A stretch of DNA of 64,000 nucleotides from a virus, in IMG/VR virus record IMGVR_UViG_3300023237_000012, positions 1 to 64,000 of that record; one strand, written 5' to 3'. The notes below the pieces were generated by a model. That model worked only from the letters and a program-made list of their open reading frames with translations. It was not told where the DNA came from and made no database searches. The position numbers and the translations under genes were made by a program. Positions 15,843 through 25,792 of the stretch are shown here, in pieces; positions within the stretch are counted from its first letter, which is position 1, and each line of letters begins with the position of its first letter.

Positions 15843-17197
15843 TATGTATCAGTTATTGTTTTTACTGTAGCTGGTGAGATAGCTGCTTTAATATTCATCC
15901 TATCCCTAAATGCTGTAATGTATCGTGTTCTTACAACTAGTTTTTCTGCTTGCTTATCTGAACCTTCTCCTTGATTAGATGAAGAATCAGTTATTACTAT
16001 TCGTCGACCATCGTCAGGTTCAAGTTGATTGTAAACCTTAGCAACAGTTGGCACAGTGCCAAGATTTATCTTCATTAACTTTCTTCCGTATTTCTTTACA
16101 TCGAAACTCGATAGTCTTGCTTTTTTTATAATCTGAGTACTATCTTGACGATTAAAAAGTCGAAGTGTATAATCTATTACGAAACTTATAGCAGTTGCAC
16201 TATGTGTAATGATAGGTCTAAAATCTATAGACTCGTCAAAGCGTCCAGTCTGTGTAAATACTTGATTGCTCGTTGGAACAAAGTTAGTACCAATTTGTTC
16301 AGTTACAGTAATTTCATGGAATACTACATACGGTCCACTATGGGTGAGGAGTGGTTGAATAAAGTTCTCAAATGTAGATCCTAATACTTGTCCTGATAAT
16401 TGAAAGTAATCTCCGTCAGGTGCTTGGATAACCTCAGCGTATAAATTATCGTAAATATCTCTATTGAGAATAGTTGCAGAATTTATTTCTTCTAGGTCAT
16501 AATAACTATAGCTGTTATTGACTGTCGTTTCAGTTATCCCAGTTGCTCTTATCGTAATGACTGGAGTACTAATAAAACCACCAGCTCCAGCCAATCTAAA
16601 TCCAAGTGTATTCGGATCTGTACTATCAAATGCATTATTCATATAGAACAGCGCTGGCACTTTAAATTCAATATATGTACTGTATAGCTTGCTTGCTAAG
16701 AGGAACGGTTCAGCAACAAGTAAAGGTGTATCAGTTCTTAAATAATTGATAGATGCTAGATTAAGCTCAACATTATCACTTCTATTAGTTAGAATTTCAA
16801 ATATCAACCCATCATAATTATCAAAGCTATAACCAGCAGTAAAGTAAACTCTTACTGTGTCGTATTCAACAGGAAGCTGTGGTGAGAAGGTTTGGACTAA
16901 TTGTGGAGTGTTAGTTAGCTGTGGATCGAAATCATTATACGGAACACCGAAGCTACTATTAAGACTTACTGACTGTGTCTTATTAACAACTATGTTTGCT
17001 ACAGATCTATCTCTGTAGTTTCTCATTGTATTCTGAACACTTGCAGCATTCCAAAGATAAGAACCGCCAGTATGACCATCTCTCATTATCTCAATTGGAA
17101 AAGTAGTAGTATTATAAGTAGCTGGGTTAGCCTGGTCAGTATAAATATACTCGACTAAAATATCCGCTGACAGTTGTATGTATCTTGAAGAATCCAA
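15842..17197 (-). CDS. Beta-rich virion structural protein
   Basis: 451 aa, rich in Thr, Ser, Asn and Tyr and mainly beta in appearance, with no catalytic motif. It starts MDSSRYIQLSADILVEYIY and ends in a charged segment with EGSDKQAEKLVVRTRYITAF. Composition and its place in a tight three-gene set with the tube-fold protein and the coiled-coil protein point to a tail or neck component. Not assignable to a T4 gene by eye. Confidence 0.6.
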   Translation of the reverse strand: MDSSRYIQLSADILVEYIYTDQANPATYNTTTFPIEIMRDGHTGGSYLWNAASVQNTMRNYRDRSVANIVVNKTQSVSLNSSFGVPYNDFDPQLTNTPQLVQTFSPQLPVEYDTVRVYFTAGYSFDNYDGLIFEILTNRSDNVELNLASINYLRTDTPLLVAEPFLLASKLYSTYIEFKVPALFYMNNAFDSTDPNTLGFRLAGAGGFISTPVITIRATGITETTVNNSYSYYDLEEINSATILNRDIYDNLYAEVIQAPDGDYFQLSGQVLGSTFENFIQPLLTHSGPYVVFHEITVTEQIGTNFVPTSNQVFTQTGRFDESIDFRPIITHSATAISFVIDYTLRLFNRQDSTQIIKKARLSSFDVKKYGRKLMKINLGTVPTVAKVYNQLEPDDGRRIVITDSSSNQGEGSDKQAEKLVVRTRYITAFRDRMNIKAAISPATVKTITDT

Positions 17198-17206
17198 ATT
17201 TGCTTC

Positions 17207-17440
17207 TTATTTTTTGAAGTAAGCAACGAAATCATCCATTGCATCTTTAAAGTCTATTGACGGATTAGCTCCTCCATCAGTATTATCATCTATGATTTTA
17301 AAGATATCATTATATGAGAATTTAAAATCAGTTGTCTTTCTTAGAAATTTAACTATGTCCTTTGCAACTTCTTCTATAGTGTCAAAATTTCCACGGTTAA
17401 AGCTAACCATTTTGTTTTCAAGTTGGTTAAGCTCTCCCAT
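17207..17440 (-). CDS. Small acidic helical protein
   Basis: 77 aa, not recognised. It begins MGELNQLENKMVSFNRGNFD and reads as a compact helical domain ending DAMDDFVAYFKK. It starts 2 bases after the leader gene at 17443-17733, implying coupled translation. An alternative start at M11 is possible. Confidence 0.55.
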   Translation of the reverse strand: MGELNQLENKMVSFNRGNFDTIEEVAKDIVKFLRKTTDFKFSYNDIFKIIDDNTDGGANPSIDFKDAMDDFVAYFKK

Positions 17441-17442
17441 CT

Positions 17443-17733
17443 TTAATCTTTTTCATTAAGAGATATAGATTCATCCATACTAATGAATTCTTCCACTTCT
17501 TTTTTAATTAACTTCCAAATTTTCTTGGCTGCTGTATCTTTACTAATCATCCTAAACATATCCTCTCCTGGAAATCCTATCCCGTACGGATCACCAACAA
17601 AGCCATCTACACTATAGGCAAGTTCGTAAGTCTTACCGTCTTTTTCAACATTAAGATTACCATGCTTAGTTCTACTAAACGTTGCTTTCTCCCTAAGTGC
17701 TTTAAATTCTTCGTATTCTAGTAAGTGTTCCAT
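17443..17733 (-). CDS. Small protein with capsid-targeting leader
   Basis: 96 aa. The leader MEHLLEYEEFKALRE|K fits the pattern with the site after E15. The body has a small beta region (NLNVEKDGKTYELAYSVDG) and a helical acidic C-terminus. It is preceded by a tandem repeat of TTTTTATCTA (17739-17760), read on the minus strand as TAGATAAAAATAGATAAAAAT, which may hold a late promoter. Function unknown. Confidence 0.68.
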   Translation of the reverse strand: MEHLLEYEEFKALREKATFSRTKHGNLNVEKDGKTYELAYSVDGFVGDPYGIGFPGEDMFRMISKDTAAKKIWKLIKKEVEEFISMDESISLNEKD

Positions 17734-17756
17734 GCTGTATTTTTATCTATTTTTAT

Positions 17757-18599
17757 CTATTTTCCCCATTGTGCCCATTTTGGAGAGTAGTTTAAATCAA
17801 CTCCAATATACGGACCGTGTGCTATTCCTATTCTATTTATATTCATCAAGTTAAGCATTGCACCATAACCTGCACTTACGCCAACTGAAAACTCTTTTCT
17901 AGCTTTCTTTAGTACTTTTGCATTTTCCTTGTCATCCTGAATAACAGCACCTTGAATTGCAGTGAATGTCACACCTGGATATTTAGTAGTAACTTGAATT
18001 TCTATCTTTCCAGTTTTCTTATCTCGTTTGAGGACAGTTTGAAGGGACATAGACTGTTCTAAGTTAAATATACTTTTACCAAGATTGATCTTATTTAAAG
18101 CAGTATCTATAGCAAAGGGAATCGTTCCAGATAGGTATCTCCAATCAGTTGGACTATACTTAGCACTATCAGAAATTGCAATTAAGCTATCACCTATAAC
18201 AGCAGCATCAACATAAATAAGAGAATCCCTAACTTCAGTTACAGTATTCGTAATAGTCAGTGGTGGCTTATTCTTTTCAATTTTATAGTCACCTAACAAC
18301 TTGTCGTAATCTTTGTTAAGTTCAGTAAGCTTTAAATCGTATCCAGAAATTTCACCTATAAGTTCACCATTTTTACCAAGTGTCATTATAACAGAATCTC
18401 GAGAAGCTTCCAAGTTATTTACTACTCTTACAGTTTCTTTTTTCTCTGCTTCAACGGCACCCTTTAAAGTACTTACTCTTCCACACGTTATCATAAGCAT
18501 TATGATAAGTGCAGCTATTATACCAGTACCAATAAGTTGACGATTTTTAGAATCTACCAACCATGCAAAGATTTTAGGTATGAACATTAAATGATTCAT
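17757..18599 (-). CDS. Envelope-spanning protein (candidate spanin-like)
   Basis: 280 aa. One strong membrane segment near residues 22-42 (LIGTGIIAALIIMLMITCG), then a helical charged region (43-115), then a Thr/Ser-rich part. The C-terminus (EFSVGVSAGYGAMLNLMNI...GPYIGVDLNYSPKW) looks like outer-membrane beta-hairpins of Bacteroidota proteins. An inner-membrane anchor plus periplasmic coiled region plus outer-membrane-like end would suit a lysis protein that bridges both membranes, or an adsorption-exclusion protein. The ATG overlaps the upstream gene by 4 bases. No lysozyme or holin is seen nearby, so the lysis role is only an inference. Confidence 0.5.
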   Translation of the reverse strand: MNHLMFIPKIFAWLVDSKNRQLIGTGIIAALIIMLMITCGRVSTLKGAVEAEKKETVRVVNNLEASRDSVIMTLGKNGELIGEISGYDLKLTELNKDYDKLLGDYKIEKNKPPLTITNTVTEVRDSLIYVDAAVIGDSLIAISDSAKYSPTDWRYLSGTIPFAIDTALNKINLGKSIFNLEQSMSLQTVLKRDKKTGKIEIQVTTKYPGVTFTAIQGAVIQDDKENAKVLKKARKEFSVGVSAGYGAMLNLMNINRIGIAHGPYIGVDLNYSPKWAQWGK

Positions 18600-18832
18600 T
18601 CTTCTATATATTGAGCTAGTTTGTTTGGAGTAACTTCTTTTTCACCGTATTCTTTAATGATATGTTTTAAGAAACCCTGTTCTTCGATTTTCATTTCTTC
18701 TAATCTTGAAATGAAATTATCTCGTTTTTCAGCTAAGCTATTAATGCTCTTTTGCATTAGATCTAAGTTGAATTGAATTTCTTTGTACTCTTTTACGAAA
18801 CCGTTAAGTTTCTTTTGATCTTTTGTTGTCAT
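18596..18832 (-). CDS. Small coiled-coil protein
   Basis: 78 aa. Almost entirely predicted coiled coil (EYKEIQFNLDLMQKSINSL, EKRDNFISRLEEMKIEEQ). It overlaps the envelope protein gene by 4 bases, so the two are co-produced and may interact. A CATAAATAATA box close to the ATG resembles a T4 late promoter. Family not recognised. Confidence 0.6.
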   Translation of the reverse strand: MTTKDQKKLNGFVKEYKEIQFNLDLMQKSINSLAEKRDNFISRLEEMKIEEQGFLKHIIKEYGEKEVTPNKLAQYIEE

Positions 18833-18856
18833 TATTATTTATGTTAAGATATTAAA

Positions 18857-21136
18857 TTATACTTTACCGAATCTCTGTTCTTTTAAATATAATTTCCAAG
18901 GATTCACTGCTGCAACCCACTTCGAAAACCCAAGAACATCATCTTTTGTCACAATTTCAAATGTTGTATTAGCAGGTAAGAAGAATGGCATGTATACTGA
19001 TGCTCCTGAGTATCTATCATTTCCTGCTCCATTGCTTCCGAATACATTTGATGCAACAGTATCACCATCGATGCTAATATTGACGGTTAAGCGTAAATCA
19101 TCTGCTCCCTTGTCGTAATATTCATTTGTTCTAAGTATCATCATCCTATCATAATCTACAGAAATACCAACATAGGTCGAGTTGAGGTCCTGGTTTACGG
19201 TTGCACCTGGTACTTCAAGAATAGTAGCTCCAATAGTTGGCCCAGCTTGCTCTCCAATTTGAGCTTTACCAGTTATACTTACAATCTCATCGGCCTCAAT
19301 GTTAACATTAGCAGTAGTAGACTCTAAAGTTAAATCTTGTACTGCCGTTATGTCGATACTCTGTCCATCAACATCAATAGTCCATGTATCAACATCAATA
19401 ATTGTAGCGGCTTGTATCTCAATCCCAGCACTAATAGAACGTAAAGTTAATTTTTGGTTAGCTATTACGTTAACGTCATTGTCAGCCGTTAGATTGACGT
19501 CATTAGCTGGAGATTCTATATTAACATCACCAATAAAAGGACCGGTAGTAATGTTAGTATCTCTACCTGAGTTTAAATTTATGCTATACGCGGAGGTTAA
19601 ATTTATGCCACTGACTCCGACAGTAGTTTCTATAGTTATTGGTGAAGTGTCGTCATTAGTACGAATTGAAATTGGAGATGTATCACCAGTAGTAAGAATT
19701 GAAATTGGTGAATTGCCTGCATTACCTGCAGTTGTTTCTAGTTTTATTTCCGCTCCACTATTGGTAGTATCGATTAAAATATCACCACCAGTAATAGAAG
19801 CAGTATACATATGAATATCCCCGTTTTTAGTATGAATGTCAATGTCAACATCAGCGAACATGTCAATATCAGCAGCATTAGACCATAAAGTTAAATCTTG
19901 TACTGCCGTTATGTCGATGGTCGTATCAGCATCTATTGTAACAGAATTTGCATCAGCATCAATAATTGTATTGGCTTGTATGTTAACATCAGCATTAATA
20001 GACTGTATGTTTACATCTTGTCCGGCTATTGCATTAATAGTATTACCTGTTCTTAGGTTCATTTGATTAGTGCCCACGAGTGAAATACGTCCACCCTGAG
20101 CACTAATAGTACCGGTCTTTGTCGTTGCATTTAGTGGTGTAGCTAATGAACCTAATTCTAAAGATGCGTCAGCACTAGTAGGAATAACCCTTAAAGATAT
20201 TTTCGGTGTCGTCAACTGTAGAGCTAACCCAGTTTCTACTATAAAATCATCTTGTTCTAGACTCGATCCAAGTGTACTACTACCTCCACCAGTTTGTATT
20301 TTTACGTGCTTGTTAGATTGTATAAGCTGGCCTCTTTTTAGAGTAACTAACTTAAGTCCAGTAATTGATCCTAATGTTATTCCAGGATTGGTAGCTGTTT
20401 TTGGTACCATTATTTCCAATACATCATCACTAGATATTCCGATATTTGATAATTTTGCAATGTTTACCTGCTCAAAATTTTGCAACGTCTCACCACCATG
20501 AAATATAATAGACCTTCCACTTTCATTAAATTGATGTAAGAGCAATGTAACGGATGGCATATATGCTTGTTCAGCAATAGCTTGAGGAACAACACTTTGA
20601 GTATTTAATATAGGCCCAAGATATGCCGGAGTTTCTGGAGTTCCACCGAGTATAGTTGCTCTTATTCCTCCATTTGGAACAGTTCCAGAAACTTGCATAG
20701 GCTCTGGGTAAATCGTCGTATCTCCAGCTGTACTATATGGTCCAGGGGTTACAGCTCCATATTCTGAGAATTTTCCACCTACACCTGTTGGTCCAATTGG
20801 CCCTTCTAAATTTACCACAGTTTGAACCCAACTTAAAGACGCTTCAACGTAAGTCCATACATCTCCATTATCTCCTAGTGTCGTTGAACTCTCTAGATAA
20901 TTATCTTCGTCCTGTGGGAAAGCCGTAGGTGGGGTTATGTTCGGATTTCCAATCCCTTCGTACCAAATTGAACCTCTTATTCCTCTCCCACCAATAGGAC
21001 CAGTTGGACCTTGAATACCAGGAGGCCCAGCCGGTCCACCACCATTAAGTAGTAGTTGATCGAAGTTTACATTGATCTTGTCAGTTGCTTGTGAAATAGT
21101 ATCAGATGCAAGTAACTCTTGAATAGTTATAGCCAT
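18857..21136 (-). CDS. Fibre protein with collagen-like collar and beta-helical repeats
   Basis: 759 aa. The N-terminus MAITIQELLASDTISQATDKINVNFDQL resembles that of the protein at 32573-33223 and may be an attachment domain. A short collagen-like Gly-X-Y run (residues ~32-54) follows. Residues ~330-650 are many degenerate short repeats around DVNI, DITAVQDLTL and TTGDTSPISI, typical of a trimeric beta-helix shaft. The last ~110 residues form a non-repetitive tip domain with YMPFFLPANTTFEIV. Likely a tail fibre or spike shaft. Host-binding role inferred. Confidence 0.7.
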   Translation of the reverse strand: MAITIQELLASDTISQATDKINVNFDQLLLNGGGPAGPPGIQGPTGPIGGRGIRGSIWYEGIGNPNITPPTAFPQDEDNYLESSTTLGDNGDVWTYVEASLSWVQTVVNLEGPIGPTGVGGKFSEYGAVTPGPYSTAGDTTIYPEPMQVSGTVPNGGIRATILGGTPETPAYLGPILNTQSVVPQAIAEQAYMPSVTLLLHQFNESGRSIIFHGGETLQNFEQVNIAKLSNIGISSDDVLEIMVPKTATNPGITLGSITGLKLVTLKRGQLIQSNKHVKIQTGGGSSTLGSSLEQDDFIVETGLALQLTTPKISLRVIPTSADASLELGSLATPLNATTKTGTISAQGGRISLVGTNQMNLRTGNTINAIAGQDVNIQSINADVNIQANTIIDADANSVTIDADTTIDITAVQDLTLWSNAADIDMFADVDIDIHTKNGDIHMYTASITGGDILIDTTNSGAEIKLETTAGNAGNSPISILTTGDTSPISIRTNDDTSPITIETTVGVSGINLTSAYSINLNSGRDTNITTGPFIGDVNIESPANDVNLTADNDVNVIANQKLTLRSISAGIEIQAATIIDVDTWTIDVDGQSIDITAVQDLTLESTTANVNIEADEIVSITGKAQIGEQAGPTIGATILEVPGATVNQDLNSTYVGISVDYDRMMILRTNEYYDKGADDLRLTVNISIDGDTVASNVFGSNGAGNDRYSGASVYMPFFLPANTTFEIVTKDDVLGFSKWVAAVNPWKLYLKEQRFGKV

Positions 21137-21141
21137 TTACC

Positions 21142-24100
21142 TTACTTTTTAATTAGGACTACGTTAAATCCAAATGATTCTGAATATCCTAACCTTTTGT
21201 TATATATTAGGCGGGTATCAAATTGATTTGTATTAAGAATCTTGGATGAGAAATTGTCAGTTAATCTAAGACCAGAGTCAACTTTCTCTAAATCAGTTAA
21301 CCCAGCAGTTGCATAATCATTAGACTGTTCAGCTCTGTCTGCCTTTTCAAATAATTCAATGCGATCTATTTTGTACAACTTAAGTAGATTTTGCACGATG
21401 TATTTTTCAACATCATCATTAAGACTTTCTTCATCACCAAATCCGTATAATGGATTTACATATTTTTCAAATGTAGCTTTAATGCTTGGTGAAAGCTCAG
21501 AAATTAGTCTCTTTTGAATAAATAAATACATCTCAATGTTTGCATCTGCCTCTCTTACCATGAAAGTACCGTCAACGAGTGTAGAGTTTATAATACCTTC
21601 CTCGTTAAATTCGCTCTGTACAAAAGTTTCAAGATTTATTTCTTGTGGTACATTAAGATACTTACTCCCAAAATATGATTTCTTTTCTGTCATTGATCTT
21701 GTACCAATGATGCTTTGAATCTGAGTCTTGTCAATACTCTTTCTGAAATATCCTGGCTCCCAGTTAGACGAGAATACATATGTATCTTTATAGTCTATAC
21801 CTACTTCATTAATAAGAGGATAAAGACTTAAGAATGCACTGTCCTGAGATAACTCAAGAACACTCGATGAATCTTCTACATTCACCTTATGATAAAACAT
21901 ATTCTTAATCTGTCCAAAGTCAACGTGGTCACTGAAGAACTGAGTGTTTTTATACCTCATAAGATTAAGAACACTTAACTTATAATCTTCATCTGGTATG
22001 CCACTTCCACCAGTACTAGTGCTTGTCGATCCTGTAATTGTATCGAAGTCAATTCCAAGATAAGGATCTCTAAAGAATAATAATTCCTTTGAAATAGGTT
22101 CGTAATATCCAGAATGTCTTCCTATTGGTGATATTCTAGGTGTTCTCTGTAAACTCAGATCGTATCCTATAACATCAATTAAGTTAAAGATAGTCGGTTT
22201 ATTTGGATCGGGCAATATTCCTAAGTATACTGGTTTAGTAATGTCGTCTTGTGCTCTTAATTCAACAGAGAATGTTTGAGATACACTACCGTCATCGTCT
22301 AATACTTGATTTCCATCTATGTCAATAGTTTCATATATAACTTCAGGATTTCCAAGATTCACACTTCTAAATATTTCTGCAAAAGAAACATCTCCTAACG
22401 TTGAAATGTATGCTTCGTATCCACCACCAATAAGCACGTACTCTGCAGATTGTAAGCTTAATTGTGGTATTCCAGAATATGGCAAAGCAATAGGTACATT
22501 GTTTCGTGTTATAAAAGCTGCTTCTATTACCGAGTTACTTACTATATTCGTAATTCCACTAATCAAATATACATCAGCACCTATTGTAAATTGAATAGGT
22601 GTGTATTGACCATCGAGCCCAATCGTTATGTCATCAGAAAAATTAGTAGGATTTCCAGTCACGTCTGACTGTCCTAAAATTAAACCTCCACCTGAAGAAG
22701 CTAGGTTAATTGCACCTCGCATAATACCGTGCTTATAGTCAAAAGAACCATCAGATAATTCTATAACTTCGCACTCGGGATCATACTTAAACTTGCTCTT
22801 GAGAGAATATAGTGTTGTACGATCAATAGATTGTCCACCAGCTATGCACTCTTCATCTATATTTACGAAGATCATCATTACGATAGTTTTCCACTTTTCA
22901 TTCTTAACAAATTTCACCTGAGCTTTAGGCTTATTTATTGCATTTGGTACCATAATAGTAGAGAAACGATAATTGTTGAAGTTACTATTCCGTACATATG
23001 AAAGTTTATTAGCATTAAAATTAGCTTTTTGACTCCTAAGCGCTTTTTGTTTTACAATGATCCTAACACCTCTTAAGAAACCTTGAGCAAAGTTTTCACT
23101 ATCTCCACCTCTTAGCCTACTATACCTCAATTGTCTATCTATAAGAGTGATCTGATTGTTCACATTAAACCTATCTGCGATAAAGTATTCATCAAAGTAA
23201 TTGTTTGTTACTGATTGAAATGTACCAGGTATATACGGTAAGCCTGTGAACGGATTCGGATCAACTGAGTCTATAGGAGCTGTTTCAAAATAACTCCAGC
23301 TATCTTCGATTGCATTAGTTCCAAAGTAAGGTGGAAATTCACATAAATAATACCACTCATGAGAGAATCCTAATGGCTTCTGTCCAAGTTCATATTTAGA
23401 TGAAGCGAAATTATTCTGTGTGAATGCTTCGCTTAAGTTAAGACGGTATGGATGATTTCTTGTATCTCTTCCATCATTATAATATCCCCATTTATTTATA
23501 TAAGGAACCACTCTTGATGCTACAGCTTGTGTCTTAATATAGTTTTCCTCTAATCTATCGTACTCTGACGCTATAACAGAATCGAACTCAGCATCAGGTT
23601 GTGCTTCTCTTAATAAGCCGATAAGTTCAGTAAATCCACCTCTATCATAAAATTCTCTAATGTTTGGATTAGTTGAAACTCCAGAATATTCAATGGGTAA
23701 AGATCCTGGAACTATTGTGTTATAGTAAGTCTCTTCATATAGAAGCTCACCATTCTGACTATACATAGTACTGTAAAAATCAAAATCAAGATCTTTGACA
23801 GGGAAAAATGAGAATCTACCGAAAGAAACTCTGAAATCAGAATATACTGCAACTTGTCCAGCTCCGGTTGTAGGTATGTTACCTTCATCTAAAGTTATGA
23901 CTACGTTATCATTTACTCCTCGGTAGCCAATAGTTCTACCAATCGGATCAAGAATAGGTTCTTCTAAGTATGGGATATGATTTCCAATTTTAGCAAACCC
24001 ATCTTTACTTTTTACGAAGTTACCAATGCTGAATCTGTTTTCATCGCCTTTAGTAACTTTAAGTTGTGCATTTTTATAATCTCCACCTCCAACAAAATTA

Positions 24101-25746
24101 GTTGATGGGTTCGTATTACTTGTAACTGGATATGTTTCAAACTGAGCATTTGGATAATTTATCCAGTCTATGCCAAATGATAGTCGATTAAATCTACTTC
24201 CACCAAATAAACTTTGAACATACACTATATCTTTATTGTATGTTGCTTCGAAATATCTGTCATTAGGTACTATGCCATTGTTTATAGCAGCAGATATAGC
24301 AAGTGCAATTTCACTAGGTGTTCCAGTTGGATTGAAGAATGATTGGAACGAAGTTCCAGGTCCATTGGTCAATGAAGTGTTAGCAGCAACTTGTCCAACC
24401 TGAACTCCGTTATCGAAAAATGTAATTGCTACGCCTGGCGTAACTTCATCTAAAATTTTAAAGGTACATAGAGCTTTAGCTAACGGAGATATGATTGTTG
24501 CAGATGCAAAAGAATCAGGCTTCTTATATCCAGTAAGTAGTGATATGTCTATCTTCTTATCGAAGAGTCTTATTTCACCATTATCTGAGTTCCATCGTCC
24601 ACCTTTCTTTATAGTATGAAATTCATTCAGTTTATCTTTGACGTAAAATATAGATTCTACTTCATTTACTCGCTTTGGTGTTGGATATCCGGTTATGACT
24701 TGTGGATCCTTAGTGTAGATCAGATTCCCTCGTTCGTTAGAAAGTATTAACTCTTCATTGAGTTGATCTGATACCTCAGTGATAGTTGTAATCTTAGGAG
24801 TCTGCTCAGGTTCAGTACCTTTATAGAATCCTTCACCTGACAATTCAAACGTTCCTTCTTCAACTTCATCAACATACATTCCAAAGTATCTGTTTACTGA
24901 ATACTCTGCAGCGTACTTATCATTAAATAAGAATTGCATATTGAGAAGGTTAGCTAAAATGACCCCGTTTCTTTGAAACCCTTGAGTAAAAAAGTAATCA
25001 TTTTGGATAATCGTAGCATCTTTTGCCACTATGTCATCATACGTAAAATTACCACCTGAAGTAAATCCACCATTCTTATATGAAATACCATTCCACTGAA
25101 ACGGTTCGTCCCTTCTCCAAGTTGCAGTTATTGGTGCAATTGGGAAATCATTCTGTTCTCTGTAGTTACGAATATATCTTCCGATGTTACTATTGCTTGT
25201 AAGATCGAAGGTTTTGATTGCAGTACAATTTTCAAGAACAAATTTACTGAACTTCGCAGCAGTCTGTGCATCAGTCTCCCCATCTAGTGCTGCTAACGCA
25301 TCTACGTTATTTACAGCAGACGGATCATTAAGTCTAAATATTACAAAATAATTTGGAACTTGTTCTTTTAGCCAAAGCGGTGCTAACATTCCAATATCTT
25401 CAGTATGAGCTTCAGAGCTTATAGACTCTGTCCCAGCACTATAAAACATTTCATATTGAGAATTATATGAAGATAGTACTGAAGTATCTCTAAATTGCTG
25501 ATAAACATCGTAAGCCAATGCCTTTGGGAAATTGCCACTTTGATAGAAGCGGTGAATATCCTTATCATAAGTAGATGCTGCATCTACCTTGAACGATTTA
25601 AACGTAGATGAAGATAATTCAGTGTTAGCACTAAACGATTCTAAGAAGATATCGTCTCCATTCGTTACAACCTTAATATTAGTAGTAAGCTTTGGATTTG
25701 TCCTAACCAGACTGAACGAAGCTTTATCTAAAAGCCTTTCTGCCAT
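21142..25746 (-). CDS. Very large virion protein (tail or fibre)
   Basis: 1534 aa, one of the largest in the window. It begins MAERLLDKASFSLVRTNPKLT, and a conserved-looking early segment reads LAPLWLKEQVPNYFVIFRLNDP. The rest is beta-rich with many Tyr/Phe/Asn and no enzyme motif. It lies 5 bases upstream of the fibre gene and in line with other giant structural genes, so it is probably part of the baseplate periphery or a proximal fibre. T4 counterpart not identifiable by eye. Confidence 0.65.
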   Translation of the reverse strand: MAERLLDKASFSLVRTNPKLTTNIKVVTNGDDIFLESFSANTELSSSTFKSFKVDAASTYDKDIHRFYQSGNFPKALAYDVYQQFRDTSVLSSYNSQYEMFYSAGTESISSEAHTEDIGMLAPLWLKEQVPNYFVIFRLNDPSAVNNVDALAALDGETDAQTAAKFSKFVLENCTAIKTFDLTSNSNIGRYIRNYREQNDFPIAPITATWRRDEPFQWNGISYKNGGFTSGGNFTYDDIVAKDATIIQNDYFFTQGFQRNGVILANLLNMQFLFNDKYAAEYSVNRYFGMYVDEVEEGTFELSGEGFYKGTEPEQTPKITTITEVSDQLNEELILSNERGNLIYTKDPQVITGYPTPKRVNEVESIFYVKDKLNEFHTIKKGGRWNSDNGEIRLFDKKIDISLLTGYKKPDSFASATIISPLAKALCTFKILDEVTPGVAITFFDNGVQVGQVAANTSLTNGPGTSFQSFFNPTGTPSEIALAISAAINNGIVPNDRYFEATYNKDIVYVQSLFGGSRFNRLSFGIDWINYPNAQFETYPVTSNTNPSTNFVGGGDYKNAQLKVTKGDENRFSIGNFVKSKDGFAKIGNHIPYLEEPILDPIGRTIGYRGVNDNVVITLDEGNIPTTGAGQVAVYSDFRVSFGRFSFFPVKDLDFDFYSTMYSQNGELLYEETYYNTIVPGSLPIEYSGVSTNPNIREFYDRGGFTELIGLLREAQPDAEFDSVIASEYDRLEENYIKTQAVASRVVPYINKWGYYNDGRDTRNHPYRLNLSEAFTQNNFASSKYELGQKPLGFSHEWYYLCEFPPYFGTNAIEDSWSYFETAPIDSVDPNPFTGLPYIPGTFQSVTNNYFDEYFIADRFNVNNQITLIDRQLRYSRLRGGDSENFAQGFLRGVRIIVKQKALRSQKANFNANKLSYVRNSNFNNYRFSTIMVPNAINKPKAQVKFVKNEKWKTIVMMIFVNIDEECIAGGQSIDRTTLYSLKSKFKYDPECEVIELSDGSFDYKHGIMRGAINLASSGGGLILGQSDVTGNPTNFSDDITIGLDGQYTPIQFTIGADVYLISGITNIVSNSVIEAAFITRNNVPIALPYSGIPQLSLQSAEYVLIGGGYEAYISTLGDVSFAEIFRSVNLGNPEVIYETIDIDGNQVLDDDGSVSQTFSVELRAQDDITKPVYLGILPDPNKPTIFNLIDVIGYDLSLQRTPRISPIGRHSGYYEPISKELLFFRDPYLGIDFDTITGSTSTSTGGSGIPDEDYKLSVLNLMRYKNTQFFSDHVDFGQIKNMFYHKVNVEDSSSVLELSQDSAFLSLYPLINEVGIDYKDTYVFSSNWEPGYFRKSIDKTQIQSIIGTRSMTEKKSYFGSKYLNVPQEINLETFVQSEFNEEGIINSTLVDGTFMVREADANIEMYLFIQKRLISELSPSIKATFEKYVNPLYGFGDEESLNDDVEKYIVQNLLKLYKIDRIELFEKADRAEQSNDYATAGLTDLEKVDSGLRLTDNFSSKILNTNQFDTRLIYNKRLGYSESFGFNVVLIKK

Positions 25747-25792
25747 TTAGTTGTCTTTTTTATATTTATCTAAGAAGACAATGACAAAAAAA

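Noticed and set aside
18857-21136. Bacterial collagen-like surface protein
   Set aside because: The Gly-X-Y run is only about eight triplets and sits in front of a phage-type beta-helix within tail genes.
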